Assembly: GCA_017460885.1 (NCBI GenBank)
Contig: JAFUAB010000018.1
Location: 119,931 to 183,930, forward strand
DNA length: 64,000 nucleotides
From: Lachnospiraceae bacterium
GTDB lineage: Bacteria; Bacillota; Clostridia; Lachnospirales; Lachnospiraceae
Direction: 5' to 3'
Part shown: positions 26,302 through 36,900 of the stretch, in pieces
Position numbering within the stretch: the first letter of the stretch is position 1
Layout of the letters: each line of letters opens with the position of its first letter
Translations under genes and position numbers: made by a program
The notes under the pieces: model-generated
Database searches by the model: none
Told to the model about the DNA's origin: nothing
Seen by the model: only the letters and a program-made list of their open reading frames with translations

Positions 26302-29300
26302 ATGAAGAAACGTACAATATCTCTTTTTCTCTCGGCAGTGCTTGTTGTGACCGGGCTCTGGACGGGTGCTATACCCGCAGAGGCTGCGGAAGCTCAGACT
26401 GTCCCTGCAGAGGAACAGACAGCAGAATGGATCGAAACAAATGAGCAGGACTTTGAGATCGCCCTGCCGGATGGTGTGGAATCTCTAATTGCAAATGCGG
26501 CAGAGCAGGGAGAAAGCGTATCATACGGGGATCAGGAGGATAAGGCATTCGACAGCCTGATAGACAACCTGTGGAAGTATGATCCCGAAGTTACTGCAGA
26601 GGGTGAAGACGGAGCAGCTATAGATGCCCTGAGCGGTCCTCGGGAGAAAGTTACCGGTATCGATCCGATCATGCCTAATGAGGGAGACATAAAGACGCTG
26701 GTGATCATCGCAGGGTTCGAGGATTACAAGTATACTGATGAGTTTAAGGCAGAGATCAAGGCGAGGATGTTCAAGGATAATACTGAGGGATCCAAAAATG
26801 ATAAGGACTATCCCAAGGAAAGTCTCAGAGCCTATTATCAGAGAGCATCATACGGCAAGCTCAATATAGGCGGAGAGTTTTTTGAGTATGATATTCCTCA
26901 CAAGCGTTCCTGGTACGACAATGATGCCAAGGACAACGGGCAGCTCTATGAGGATCTGCTGGATGCCTGGGAGAATGAGAAGACCTCGGAATGGAATGAG
27001 ATATTATCGGATGCCGAGGCAAAAGGTACTCCCGTGCCCGATGGGGCGGTTCCCTATGGCAATACGGATGTTGAGAGACTGGATAATTACCTTGATGAAT
27101 TTGATCATGACAATGACGGACGCATCGACTGTGTATATTTCCTTTGCCCCGGCGGAAATACCGGCTGGAATGGCCAGTGGTGGGCCTATCGGGTCAACAG
27201 CTACAATACGGTCGGCAATTATTCCGTTCCGTATGTGATCCAGCTTGTGGATGCCATATCGGAACGGGGTGTTTCCGGTCAGGATAATGTGAGTGATTAT
27301 CTGGAAACTTATATCCATGAGACCGGTCATCAGCTTGGACTGGATGATTATTATACCTATGAGTCCAATGATATGAATAAAACCCGTACCTTTGCCATGA
27401 TGCATGGAAATAACGGAGATCAGGACGGCTTCGCCAAGATGCTTCTCGGATGGCTGGATGCGGAAAACATACATTGGGTGACCTCTGATCAGGAGGTTTC
27501 GCTGAGATCATTTTCGGAAAACGGCGATGTCGCTCTGATCACCCTTCCGGATGAAAAAGAGAGCCATGGCATTTATTCGGAGTTCATTCTTGCGGAGTAT
27601 TTTACCAAAACCGGGAATGATTCTGTCACAATACCGATATATGATTATGAGGCCCAAAAGGAAATCGGTAATTATCCGGTACCGGAAAAGGGTTTCAGGT
27701 TCTACCATATCTACGCCAGACTGAATGATGCCGGGGACAGCTTCCTGGCCAGCAACACACTGGATAAAAAACTGCCCCTGATCTCCGGATACAGGAAGCC
27801 GGAGGATGAGGAATGCGGCTTTTCCATTTATCAGACCGGAGAAACACTAACCCCGGATACGGATCCGGATACCTCATTCTTTGATAATTACCTTTCAGAT
27901 GGCCTGTATGAGAACACGGATCTGTTTGATTCCGGAATCTCCATCACTGACCTGGATGCGGAAGCAGGTACCTTCAAGGTAAGTTTCAGCAATGAAACCA
28001 GTCAGGCTCCCAATCTCCAGAAGGCCGTATGGAAGTGGAACAAAACCGAGGGATACTATATCGAATGCACCTTTGACCGGTCCGTAGAGCCCGGCGGAAA
28101 GGGTACGGCTTTCCTGTATGACACCTTCAAGGATAGTGAAGGGAATACTCAGATAGACTTAAAAGAAAAGTGGGGCGATGTAACCGAAATACGCAGGGAA
28201 TTAAGATCGCGCTACAGTACCAGCTCCAATAAGCTGTATTTCATGGTGAATGCAGGGATTTACCGTGACTGTCCCGGCGGACTTGTGATCCCTAAGGGGA
28301 GCATTGTATCCAGCAAAGGCATTGCGTCGGATTATATCCAGATGCCGGTTGATTACACTGCGGATCCGAAAGACGGTAATCCGCATATTCCGGATGCGGA
28401 GCTGACGGTATCGGTGGTGGAAAATACTACAGAACAGGGACAGGTACAACGCGTCATAACGGTTGCCGGTATCCCGGAGAACACGGACGTTTATTATACC
28501 ATTGACGGGTCAGAGCCCAATGCACAAAGCACGAAGTACGAAGCCCCCATTCCTGTCTTTACCGGTAAGCTCAAGGCTGTTGCGCTGGACAGCGACGGCT
28601 ATGCTACAACCGTCCGGTACTCTCAGGAATATGATTATCGACAGCTACAGGTTTTTTACGGATCGGGACTTACAGATAATCTGGATGTTACTCTTGCTCC
28701 GGGAGAATATTTATGCACCTATCCGAATATTGAGAATCAGGGCAGCGAGATACCGGTAATAAGCTATAAGAGCACCGATCCCACGATAGCCATGGTGGAT
28801 CATAATGGGATGATATATACAAGAAAAGCGGGAAATGCAAAGATCATCCTTACGGCAAAGGGATTTACAGAGGATCAGCAGGCAGTATGCAATATCACAG
28901 TTACCGAGGATGAAGCTAAAACACAGGGGCTTAAGCTTCTCAAGGATAAGTTGAAGGATCTGTATCCCAGTGAAAATGTGGAAACAAAGTGCAGGGAGCT
29001 GGCAACCGACCTTGTCGGCAGGGAGCTTCTCTCGGGATTAATGAGCAGCTCTGATTTCAGTGGTTACTGGACTGGAGGCGTGTTGCCGCAGGCATATACC
29101 GGTAAAGCCGTCAAACCCGTAATAAACGTATATAAAGGCATAAAAAAGCTTAAGGAAAAGACAGATTATACGATCACCTTCAAGAACAATGTTAACGCCG
29201 GTACAGCAAAAATCAGGATCAAACCGAAGGAAAAAGGGCAGAAGATTATCGAGGATGACTTCCGGATAGCGCCTGCCGCACTTAACACTTCTGTTGTACT

Positions 29301-29856
29301 GCTGCCGCAGTCCGTGAAATACACCGGAAAGGCGCTGAAGCCGAAGCCGGTGATGATATGGAAGGAGACCGGAGTCAGGCTTCCGTTCAGTACAAAGAAC
29401 TTTACGCTGTACTATGTAGATAACAGCACCGGACAGGAGGTATCGTCCATAACGAAGGAAGGTACCTATACGATGAATGTAGAGGCAAAGGGCGCAAACT
29501 ATTCAGGCTATCTGCAGACGATGGTCACAGTGACGTCCAAAAATATGATCGAGAAGCTGAAATTCAAGTTTAAGACAAAGAGTTTCCAGCCCGCAGCTGA
29601 CAGCAGCGGAAATATAGCAGAGCCGGTGATCCCCGTATTTAACACGGATTATACCATCACGATCCCCAAAGGGTACTTTGACGGCAAGGATGCATCGGAC
29701 AGTACAAAGCCTTCGTCCCTGGAGGATCTTGGACTCAAGGCTACCTGCTACAATAACAGGGTGCCCGGCAAGATGGCGTTTGTGATTGAGCCCACAGCCG
29801 AGAGTGAATACGCCGGAGCACAGATCATCTATCTGACCATCAGGAAACCTAAGTAA
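26302..29856 (+). CDS. secreted M6-family metalloprotease with C-terminal repeat domains
   Basis: An 1184-residue exported protease behind GAGGAGG. The signal peptide (FLSAVLVVTGLWTGAIPAEA) is clear, followed by an acidic propeptide-like region to about 120. The zinc site is HETGHQLGLDD (His339, Glu340, His343, Asp349), the HExxHxxGxxD pattern of M6 (immune inhibitor A-like) peptidases. Calcium-type Asp loops precede it (FDHDNDGRID). Further on are a chitobiase-like strand domain (VYYTIDGSEPN, near residue 730), a Big_2-like domain (ISYKSTDPTIAMVD, near 820) and one or two repeats of the type found in the surface protein at 7003 (DYTITFKNNVNAGTA). Probably an extracellular protein-degrading enzyme. 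Confidence 0.88.
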   Translation: MKKRTISLFLSAVLVVTGLWTGAIPAEAAEAQTVPAEEQTAEWIETNEQDFEIALPDGVESLIANAAEQGESVSYGDQEDKAFDSLIDNLWKYDPEVTAEGEDGAAIDALSGPREKVTGIDPIMPNEGDIKTLVIIAGFEDYKYTDEFKAEIKARMFKDNTEGSKNDKDYPKESLRAYYQRASYGKLNIGGEFFEYDIPHKRSWYDNDAKDNGQLYEDLLDAWENEKTSEWNEILSDAEAKGTPVPDGAVPYGNTDVERLDNYLDEFDHDNDGRIDCVYFLCPGGNTGWNGQWWAYRVNSYNTVGNYSVPYVIQLVDAISERGVSGQDNVSDYLETYIHETGHQLGLDDYYTYESNDMNKTRTFAMMHGNNGDQDGFAKMLLGWLDAENIHWVTSDQEVSLRSFSENGDVALITLPDEKESHGIYSEFILAEYFTKTGNDSVTIPIYDYEAQKEIGNYPVPEKGFRFYHIYARLNDAGDSFLASNTLDKKLPLISGYRKPEDEECGFSIYQTGETLTPDTDPDTSFFDNYLSDGLYENTDLFDSGISITDLDAEAGTFKVSFSNETSQAPNLQKAVWKWNKTEGYYIECTFDRSVEPGGKGTAFLYDTFKDSEGNTQIDLKEKWGDVTEIRRELRSRYSTSSNKLYFMVNAGIYRDCPGGLVIPKGSIVSSKGIASDYIQMPVDYTADPKDGNPHIPDAELTVSVVENTTEQGQVQRVITVAGIPENTDVYYTIDGSEPNAQSTKYEAPIPVFTGKLKAVALDSDGYATTVRYSQEYDYRQLQVFYGSGLTDNLDVTLAPGEYLCTYPNIENQGSEIPVISYKSTDPTIAMVDHNGMIYTRKAGNAKIILTAKGFTEDQQAVCNITVTEDEAKTQGLKLLKDKLKDLYPSENVETKCRELATDLVGRELLSGLMSSSDFSGYWTGGVLPQAYTGKAVKPVINVYKGIKKLKEKTDYTITFKNNVNAGTAKIRIKPKEKGQKIIEDDFRIAPAALNTSVVLLPQSVKYTGKALKPKPVMIWKETGVRLPFSTKNFTLYYVDNSTGQEVSSITKEGTYTMNVEAKGANYSGYLQTMVTVTSKNMIEKLKFKFKTKSFQPAADSSGNIAEPVIPVFNTDYTITIPKGYFDGKDASDSTKPSSLEDLGLKATCYNNRVPGKMAFVIEPTAESEYAGAQIIYLTIRKPK

Positions 29857-29891
29857 ATAAGTATAGCACAGGAAGCTATTAGAGAGCACTT

Positions 29892-29923
29892 AGAGAGATT
29901 GGCTGAGCCAATCTCTCTTTTGT
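29892..29923 (+). terminator. rho-independent terminator
   Basis: AGAGAGATTGGC, loop TGA, GCCAATCTCTCT, then TTTTG: a perfect 12-base stem with a T tract, 36 bases after the metalloprotease stop. It isolates that gene from the next one. Confidence 0.9.
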
Positions 29924-30036
29924 TGTATTTTTAATATATATATGTTATGATGTATTACTGTTAGTGATAACTATTATATATTAGCAGCTGCTCATTTACT
30001 GTTATTTATCGGCGGCTGCCATACAGGAGGACAGAC

Positions 30037-30360
30037 ATGGGTTACACAAAATTATGCTTTTTCGCATTGGGAACATTATTCGGAGCCGAGGGTATCAGGG
30101 TTTTATCCGGTAAGGATGCCAAGAAGCTCTACACGCACTGTACCGCGGCCGTGCTCAGGGCTAAGGACTGCGTTCTCGATCAGGTTACCGTACTCAGGGA
30201 AAACTGCACGGATATTTACGAGGATGCCAAGGCCATTAATGAAGAAAGAGCAGCAAAGGAAGAGGAAATAAACGATCGGATAACCGATGAAGCACCTGCG
30301 CGGGACACGGAGAGTACGAAGGAGGATAAGGCGCAGGATGACGGTAAAACAGCAGAATAA
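30037..30360 (+). CDS. small membrane-associated partner of the P-type ATPase (DUF6110-like)
   Basis: A 107-residue protein behind AGGAGG. The N-terminus is a short hydrophobic segment (LCFFALGTLFGAEGIRVL) and is followed by KDAKKLYTHCTAAVLRAKD, a sequence I associate from memory with DUF6110, a family placed beside heavy-metal P-type ATPases in Firmicutes. The rest is a charged, helical tail. It ends 20 bases before the ATPase gene. A role as an accessory subunit or metal-delivery factor is inferred from position; the conserved His and Cys in YTHCTAAV could bind metal. Confidence 0.65.
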   Translation: MGYTKLCFFALGTLFGAEGIRVLSGKDAKKLYTHCTAAVLRAKDCVLDQVTVLRENCTDIYEDAKAINEERAAKEEEINDRITDEAPARDTESTKEDKAQDDGKTAE

Positions 30361-30380
30361 GGGGATCCGTCGGAGAAACT

Positions 30381-32468
30381 ATGAGATACATCATCAAACA
30401 TGAGACGAAAGCAAGAATAAGGGTACATCTTCCGATGAAGCGCATGACCTTCAGGGAGGCTGATACCCTTGAATATTATCTTCAGGGCTTCACTGAGATC
30501 ACTCAGATCACGATCTATGAGCGCACTGCCGACCTTGTTGTCAAATATTCCTGCGACAGGGACAGGGTCATAGATATCCTCAGAGGCTTTGATTTCGATC
30601 GTGTGGAAGTACCGGAGAGAGTATATGAAACCTCCGGCAGGGAAATGGCGGCTAAATATAACGACCGCATAATCACATCGATCATACTCCATTACGGCAA
30701 GAGGCTCATTATCCCGCTTGAAATACGCAAATGGTGGGTGCTCCTCAAAACGGTCAGATATGTGTTCAGAGGACTTAAGACCTTGCGTGAGGGCAGGCTT
30801 AAGGTAGAGCTGTTGGACGCTGCGGCTATACTCGCGGCTGTACTTACGGGAGATTACAAGACCGCTTCAAGTGTAATGTTCCTGTTGAAGATAGGAGATA
30901 CGCTTGAGGAATGGACGCACAAGCGCTCGGTCGGCGATCTCGCAAGACGTATGTCGCTCAATGTCGATACCGTCTGGCTGCTTACCGACAGCGGAGAGGT
31001 ACTTACCGACAGCACTGAGGTAGTATGCGGTGACCGTGTGATTGTTCATATGGGCAATATGATCCCTTTTGACGGCACTGTTACAGATGGGGAGGCTATG
31101 GTCAATCAGGCGTCCATGACCGGTGAGTCTCTGCCTGTACGTAAGACTGAGGGATCTTCGGTATTTGCCGGTACGGTCGTGGAGGAGGGTGAGCTTACCC
31201 TTTGTGTGACACAGACCGGAGGCAGCGGACGGTTTGACCGTATAGTCAGGATGATAGAAGAATCCGAGAAGCTAAAGTCCGCCCTGGAGAGTAAGGCCGA
31301 GAGTCTTGCGGACAATCTGGTGCCCTATACATTGCTGGCATCCGCGGCCACATACCTGTTCAGCCGCAATGTGACCAAGGCTGTATCGGTACTTATGGTC
31401 GATTACTCCTGCGCTCTCAAGATGGCGATGCCGATATCGGTTCTCTCCGCCATAAATGAAGCCGCGGATTATGATATCACCGTCAAGGGCGGGAAATTCA
31501 TGGAGGCTGTGGCCGAAGCCGATACCATAGTATTCGATAAGACCGGCACGCTGACCATGGCAACGCCCCGTGTGGTGCGGGTGGTTTCTTTCTGTGATGA
31601 ATCCGAGGACGAGCTGCTCAGACAGGCGGCATGCCTCGAGGAACATTTCCCTCATTCCGTGGCCAATGCAGTGGTGGTGGCCGCCGTAGAAAAGAACCTG
31701 GATCATGAGGAGCTTCACACTAAGGTTGATTATATAGTCGCTCACGGAATAGCTTCACAGATAGACGGCAAAAAGGCTGTGATAGGAAGCTACCATTTTA
31801 TCTTTGAGGATGAAGAGGCCACCGTACCTGAGGACAAAAAGACACTTTTTGAGGAGCTTCCTCCGGAATATTCACATCTGTATTTCGCAAAAGAGGGAAG
31901 ACTCTGTGCCTGCATCCTGATCGAGGATCCTCTGAGAGAGGAGGCTGCCGACGTTACGGACAGACTAAGAGATCTGGGATTTAAGCATATAGTGATGATG
32001 ACCGGCGACAACGAACGGACCGCCGCATCGATAGCCTCCAGAGCGGGAATTGACGAGTATTATGCCGAAGTCCTGCCCGAGGATAAAGCCGGCTATATCG
32101 AAAAGGCCAGGGCCGAGGGAAGAAAGGTCATCATGGTCGGAGACGGCATCAATGATTCACCGGCACTCTCCGCAGCGGATGCGGGCATAGCCATCAGCGA
32201 AGGGGCTCAGATCGCCAGACAGATCGCCGATATCACGATCAGCGGGTCGGGGCTTGAAAGCATAGCAGTTCTGCGCGAGCTATCAGCCGGACTGATGAGA
32301 CGAATAACCTTCAATTACAGAACGATCGTCAGCTTCAATACAGCACTTATAATCCTCGGTATAGCCGGGGTTCTTCCGCCGGCCACATCGGCGCTTCTCC
32401 ATAACGGTTCAACCGTAGCTCTCGGACTAAAGAGCATGACCAGGCTGCTAAAGTCAAAGGACGAGTAA
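30381..32468 (+). CDS. heavy-metal P1B-type ATPase with YSC membrane motif
   Basis: A 695-residue pump. The N-terminal 80 residues resemble a metal-domain fold without a CxxC motif. Core motifs are present: actuator MTGESLPVRK, phosphorylated Asp386 in DKTGTLT, and GDGINDSPAL. The membrane metal site, normally CPC or SPC, reads Tyr342-Ser343-Cys344 in DYSCALKMAMP. The Pro is missing, so the metal is probably not copper; manganese, iron or zinc are possible and cannot be decided. The HP-like locus is EEHFPHSVANAVV. The small protein just upstream is a likely partner. Confidence 0.85.
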   Translation: MRYIIKHETKARIRVHLPMKRMTFREADTLEYYLQGFTEITQITIYERTADLVVKYSCDRDRVIDILRGFDFDRVEVPERVYETSGREMAAKYNDRIITSIILHYGKRLIIPLEIRKWWVLLKTVRYVFRGLKTLREGRLKVELLDAAAILAAVLTGDYKTASSVMFLLKIGDTLEEWTHKRSVGDLARRMSLNVDTVWLLTDSGEVLTDSTEVVCGDRVIVHMGNMIPFDGTVTDGEAMVNQASMTGESLPVRKTEGSSVFAGTVVEEGELTLCVTQTGGSGRFDRIVRMIEESEKLKSALESKAESLADNLVPYTLLASAATYLFSRNVTKAVSVLMVDYSCALKMAMPISVLSAINEAADYDITVKGGKFMEAVAEADTIVFDKTGTLTMATPRVVRVVSFCDESEDELLRQAACLEEHFPHSVANAVVVAAVEKNLDHEELHTKVDYIVAHGIASQIDGKKAVIGSYHFIFEDEEATVPEDKKTLFEELPPEYSHLYFAKEGRLCACILIEDPLREEAADVTDRLRDLGFKHIVMMTGDNERTAASIASRAGIDEYYAEVLPEDKAGYIEKARAEGRKVIMVGDGINDSPALSAADAGIAISEGAQIARQIADITISGSGLESIAVLRELSAGLMRRITFNYRTIVSFNTALIILGIAGVLPPATSALLHNGSTVALGLKSMTRLLKSKDE

Positions 32469-32542
32469 AATCTTGTATATTCTGCGGTTATCTGCGATAA
32501 TTAAGTCTATATGCAGTTTGTTTTTTGAAAGCAGGTACCTCT

Positions 32543-33430
32543 TTGAATAAGATCAGGATCACGAATATAGAGCCCGGCAAAACGGGGCCGTATGCCGCAT
32601 TCATCCCCGCGGATGAGCTTCCGTGGGTGGAATCCGGCAGGACGGTCTCGCTCGGCATCGAGTCGAGAGACGGACTAAAGATCGGGGCCCTTATTACGGA
32701 GCCCGGCGGTGAGCCTGACGGCGGACCTGGCAGGGTTCTGGTGATCACCGGCTTTCGCCTGAAGGAGGATTATCATACCGCGGATGTCGTTCTGGAGATC
32801 ATTGCCAATCTGGCGGTTTATTCCAAAACAAACGGGCTCACGGGTCTTATCGTCCAGACTCTGCACCCCGATGATTCATATTTGGAAAGTATACTTGACG
32901 GCCGATTCGAACGCCTTGAGGACGGTAATACCGTTTATGAGATCAGGCCGTCTCTGCTTCGCAATAAACCGATCATCCGAAGGGAATACCCTGAGATCTA
33001 TGACAATATCGTCAGCATATCAGACATGACCCTGGACGAACAGTCCGGTTTTCTCGATAAGTTCAGCGACCGTTTTCCGGCCGGTTTTACGAGAGAAGAG
33101 CTTCCCGCCAAATGGAAGCCGGACCTGAGCTTTGTATGCAAAAAGGGAGATGAATACATAGGTTATATCATATCCTCGGAGCTGTCAAAGCAAGAACTGT
33201 ATGTGGGATCACTCTATGTGGAGCAGGACAACGGGATCACCGCTGCCGCTATAGTAGGGAGATTCGGCAGAGAAGTGATATATATGACACGTTATAAGCA
33301 GGTAATGTTTGCTGCCGCGTCCCCGGAGGGAAGAAAACTCTGTGAATACCTGATAAAGGATATCACGGATGTGAAAATATGGGAGATTCATAATTATTAT
33401 CTGGAGGTAAAGAATGGCAAAAGAAGTTGA
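32543..33430 (+). CDS. GNAT-like two-half protein, module D
   Basis: About 295 residues. No ATG fits; I prefer TTG 32543 behind GCAGG (32531-32535), while TTG 32525 is an alternative that adds six residues. The N-terminal half (RTVSLGIESRDGLKIGALIT, then RVLVITGFRLKEDYHTADVVL) and the second half (LSFVCKKGDEYIGYIIS, then LYVGSLYVEQDNG) each follow the strand order of GNAT folds, but neither has a clear acetyl-CoA loop. The C-terminus overlaps the next start by 17 bases, so translation of the chaperone-like gene is coupled. Compared with 16792 and 43722 it is more degenerate; it may bind rather than acetylate. Confidence 0.55.
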   Translation: MNKIRITNIEPGKTGPYAAFIPADELPWVESGRTVSLGIESRDGLKIGALITEPGGEPDGGPGRVLVITGFRLKEDYHTADVVLEIIANLAVYSKTNGLTGLIVQTLHPDDSYLESILDGRFERLEDGNTVYEIRPSLLRNKPIIRREYPEIYDNIVSISDMTLDEQSGFLDKFSDRFPAGFTREELPAKWKPDLSFVCKKGDEYIGYIISSELSKQELYVGSLYVEQDNGITAAAIVGRFGREVIYMTRYKQVMFAAASPEGRKLCEYLIKDITDVKIWEIHNYYLEVKNGKRS

Positions 33431-33899
33431 GAATGATGTGATCGAATTCACGGACGAAGAGCTGTATGAGGCATCCGTGAATGCCAGGACGAACGGACTG
33501 CTTGATATATTGACTGAGGATCTTGGAGAAGAAGCGCAGCTGTCTGTAGGTGCTAACGGTTTCCCCTGTATAGATGCCGTGATCGGAGGACTTAGCTGCA
33601 AGCTGTCATATTTCCCGGTTGGAGATACGGACACCGACAGATTTATCCTGATGATCCGTACCGCCGTTCTGGCAGGCGGGGAAGATGCGGATCATACAGC
33701 CAGGTTGTTTGCCTGCGAATCCTATAACGTGGGGAGCGTATTTGGTATAGCTGTATTTATTCCCACGGACGGCAGCGTTGAATTCAGGGCTTCTTTTCCG
33801 GAGAGAGGCGGTATGCCGACAGCGGAGTTTTACAGCTTTGTATTTGATATGCTGATATCGAGTGTAGGTGAGCTTTCCGAACTGCTGGAGGAGATCTGA
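33414..33899 (+). CDS. small YbjN/secretion-chaperone-like protein
   Basis: A 161-residue acidic protein behind GGAGG. The order is helix, three strands (LSCKLSYFPVGD, RFILMIRTAVLAG), helix, strands (VGSVFGIAVFIPTDGSVEFRA), and a C-terminal helix (FYSFVFDMLISSVGELSELL). That is the fold order of YbjN and type III secretion chaperone-like proteins, which escort partner proteins. I infer the family from fold order only. It lies between a GNAT-like gene and the 1427-residue calpain-like gene, whose GTG start is one base after this stop, so the two are tightly coupled. A chaperone role for the neighbour is the natural guess. Confidence 0.5.
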   Translation: MAKEVENDVIEFTDEELYEASVNARTNGLLDILTEDLGEEAQLSVGANGFPCIDAVIGGLSCKLSYFPVGDTDTDRFILMIRTAVLAGGEDADHTARLFACESYNVGSVFGIAVFIPTDGSVEFRASFPERGGMPTAEFYSFVFDMLISSVGELSELLEEI

Positions 33900-33900
33900 A

Positions 33901-36900
33901 GTGTCAGAACTGTTCGAAAATAAGAATAAACAGGGGCAGAAGCAGCTTTATAAACCCATGGACCTCAATGCAAACACTTTTAAGGCTGTATCTTTTGTGA
34001 AGGATCCCGTCGAAAATACAAAGGTCATCGGCAGGGAAGGTCTTGCCATGCCCATTCCCAAAGAGGCAAAAGAAAAGTCGGTAATGGGGTCGGTCAGGAG
34101 ATTCTTCGGTTTCAAAAGGATCAGCGACAGGGATTTGTCCGGAGTAAAGGGCAATATCGGTCTTAATGAAGAGAAAGAGGAAAATGAAACGGTCTTAAAG
34201 ACACCGATCACGGATCTTAGCGCTGAAGAGAGAAAAGGTGATTCTGTCAGACTGGATAAGGAAAAATGGATAGAAACAGAAAGGTGGATCGATGATATCA
34301 TCGCGTCCGACGAGTATATAAATGCCACCGAGGAAACCAAAAGGCTTGTCACTGATCTCAAAAGCGCCGTGACGAGCGGAAAGGATATCCGGAAATCCGA
34401 AGCGATCACTGGGATCCTGAATAACGAAACAAACAGACAGTTAAAGGAAGATCTTAAAATTCCGGAATGGTTGGAAGGGGAAGAAGCAGAAGCAGAGCGC
34501 CGGAAGATCATGGATAAGTATGCCGATGCGTCTTTGCGGATGAAGCTGTTTACCAGGCTGGAGGAACAGACCTCGGGTAGTCTGACCGTTCCTAATGGAG
34601 CGCAGATCATCGACCGTACCGATGACAGTTATTTTACAGGCAGGTTTAAACTGGATCAGAAGCTCCATGCAGGTGACGGGCACACATATGATCATATCGA
34701 ATACAATATGGAAAATAAAAACAGTGACCGCACCAAAAACGTCCTGTTTTTGAATAATCCGAGTACCGGTGACATTGAACAGGGCGGAGTCGGAGACTGC
34801 TATCTGATGTCTGCCGTATCGGCGATAGTCGAGAAAGATCCCGATATAATTAAGAAATGTATGAAGGATGAGGGAAAGACCGTACTGGTACGGTTCTATT
34901 CCATGCATACCGGTGAGCCGGTGTATGTCCGGGTTAAAAAGACATCCGTTTATGCCAGATTTTCCGTAACCGAGAACGGACAGAAGGTCACTTCGGTCAA
35001 TCAGACCATCGGAGCAAAACGATCAGTATGGATCAACCTGCTGGAAAAGGCTTTTTCGGCGGTAAGGGAAAAGATCGATGCAGACATTGATGATGCTCAC
35101 AGCAAACCTCTTTTTGGGTCAAGACCTAAGGGCTACGCTATTCTGGAGCGTGGCTCTGCCTCAAGCGCTTATATGATGCTTACCGGAAAAAGAATGAAAA
35201 AACGAATCCTTCCTTCGCAGAACAAAAAGGTTTTCGTGGGGATAAACACCCTTTTCTCTCACGTTCATTATGGGGAGAAGGAAAGCTTTATGAAGGGGAA
35301 GAAGGAAGGAGATGTTAAAAGAAACGCAGATGACTGGAACAGATACAAGGCTAAGCAGATCTTCGGCATCGATGTTCCGGAGGGCGATAATGCCCTGATG
35401 GAGGTCTTTAAGAAAAACCGGGTGCTTAATGCTTATCAGGATTATCTCGCAAAATATCTTAAGGATAATTTTGAATCCAAATCCAATAAAGATTCCTTCA
35501 GTCTGACGGGGAGCACTACAGCTGCTTTCAGGACCATGACGGATCTCAATCTGTTTCTGGACAGTGTGGATCTGGCAAAGATGCCCACGATCGAACTTCG
35601 GGGTGTCGATCAGACAAAGATGAAGAGACATTATATCGAATACTTCAGGAGATCGATCGCTGCTTCGGGACTCCTTCTTAACGGCGTAAATACCAACGGA
35701 TGCTACAGCGAGGAAGAGAAACAGATCTGGAAGGAATTAAACTACAGTCTGACGGATAAGGATGGCAATAAAAGGGTTGTTTTAGCCGATACATCAAAGC
35801 ATGATCTGGAGCAGAAAAAGGGATCGGCACAGCTCGGTAATTCCGGAGAGACTGTGATGGGAGGCATAGCAGGCACACATGCATACTCGATACAGGGTAC
35901 CTGTATAAGGGAGGTAAACGTATGCGGCAAACCTGTTAAGCTCAGGTTTGTCATCGTGCGAAATCCCTGGAGGGACAACAGGGTTCGTCTGTATGAGCCG
36001 GATACCATGAAACCCTATATGGATACATCCAAAAAGAACGAGGATGGTACCGAGCGCAGAGCGCAGGGTGTCTTTTTGATGGAGTTTTCGGATTTCTGTC
36101 AGACCTTCAAAAGCTATGAGTACGAGGATATGGCTCCGGAGGAGCAGCAGAAGACCGAAAAGGAGAGCCTTAAGGTCGAAAAGCTGCGTGATCAGTATAA
36201 GCCTGCCCTGGATATGACGGCAGATGAACGTGAGTCCGAGTCGGTGAAGAAGAGAAACGTGATTCTTGACGAACTGTTTAAAATGTCGGATGAATCGCTC
36301 AACTCTCCGGAGTATCTTAAATTTTCCGATAATACGCAGATCATCGTCGGAAAGATCAATATGATGTCCATGAAGTCAATTACGCCTGAGACCAGATCCA
36401 AGCTGATGTCGGAGATATTTCCCACTCTCGAGAAGCTGCGGAAGGATTACGAATCATATGAAAAGATCGAGGATGAGGAACTTAAAAAAGCTGCACACGA
36501 TAAGCTGGTTGCGGACTATGGAGAGCCGGATCTTCTGATCAAATACGCCGCGATAATGCTTCCCGTGACCGGAGGAGCTCTGGAGGTTCCGGAGAATGCC
36601 CGGATCATGGAAGGAACGGACGATAACCTCTTTGTTTCGGATGAGGATCTGAAGAATAAATTATACCGGGAAGACGGATCTGTCCTGAATCACGAAAAAG
36701 TATATTTCGATGAGGCGAAGAGTGACATGACGGCTCATCCGCTTTTTGCGACCGAGCCTTCAACCGAAGATGTGGCTCAGGGTAATATCGGAGATTGTTA
36801 TATGATCTCCGGATTAAACGCTATGCTTGAGCAGGATCCTGCTTATATCAAAAGCTGCATGAAGGACGAGGGTGATACGGTTGTTGTCCGGTTCTTTAAA

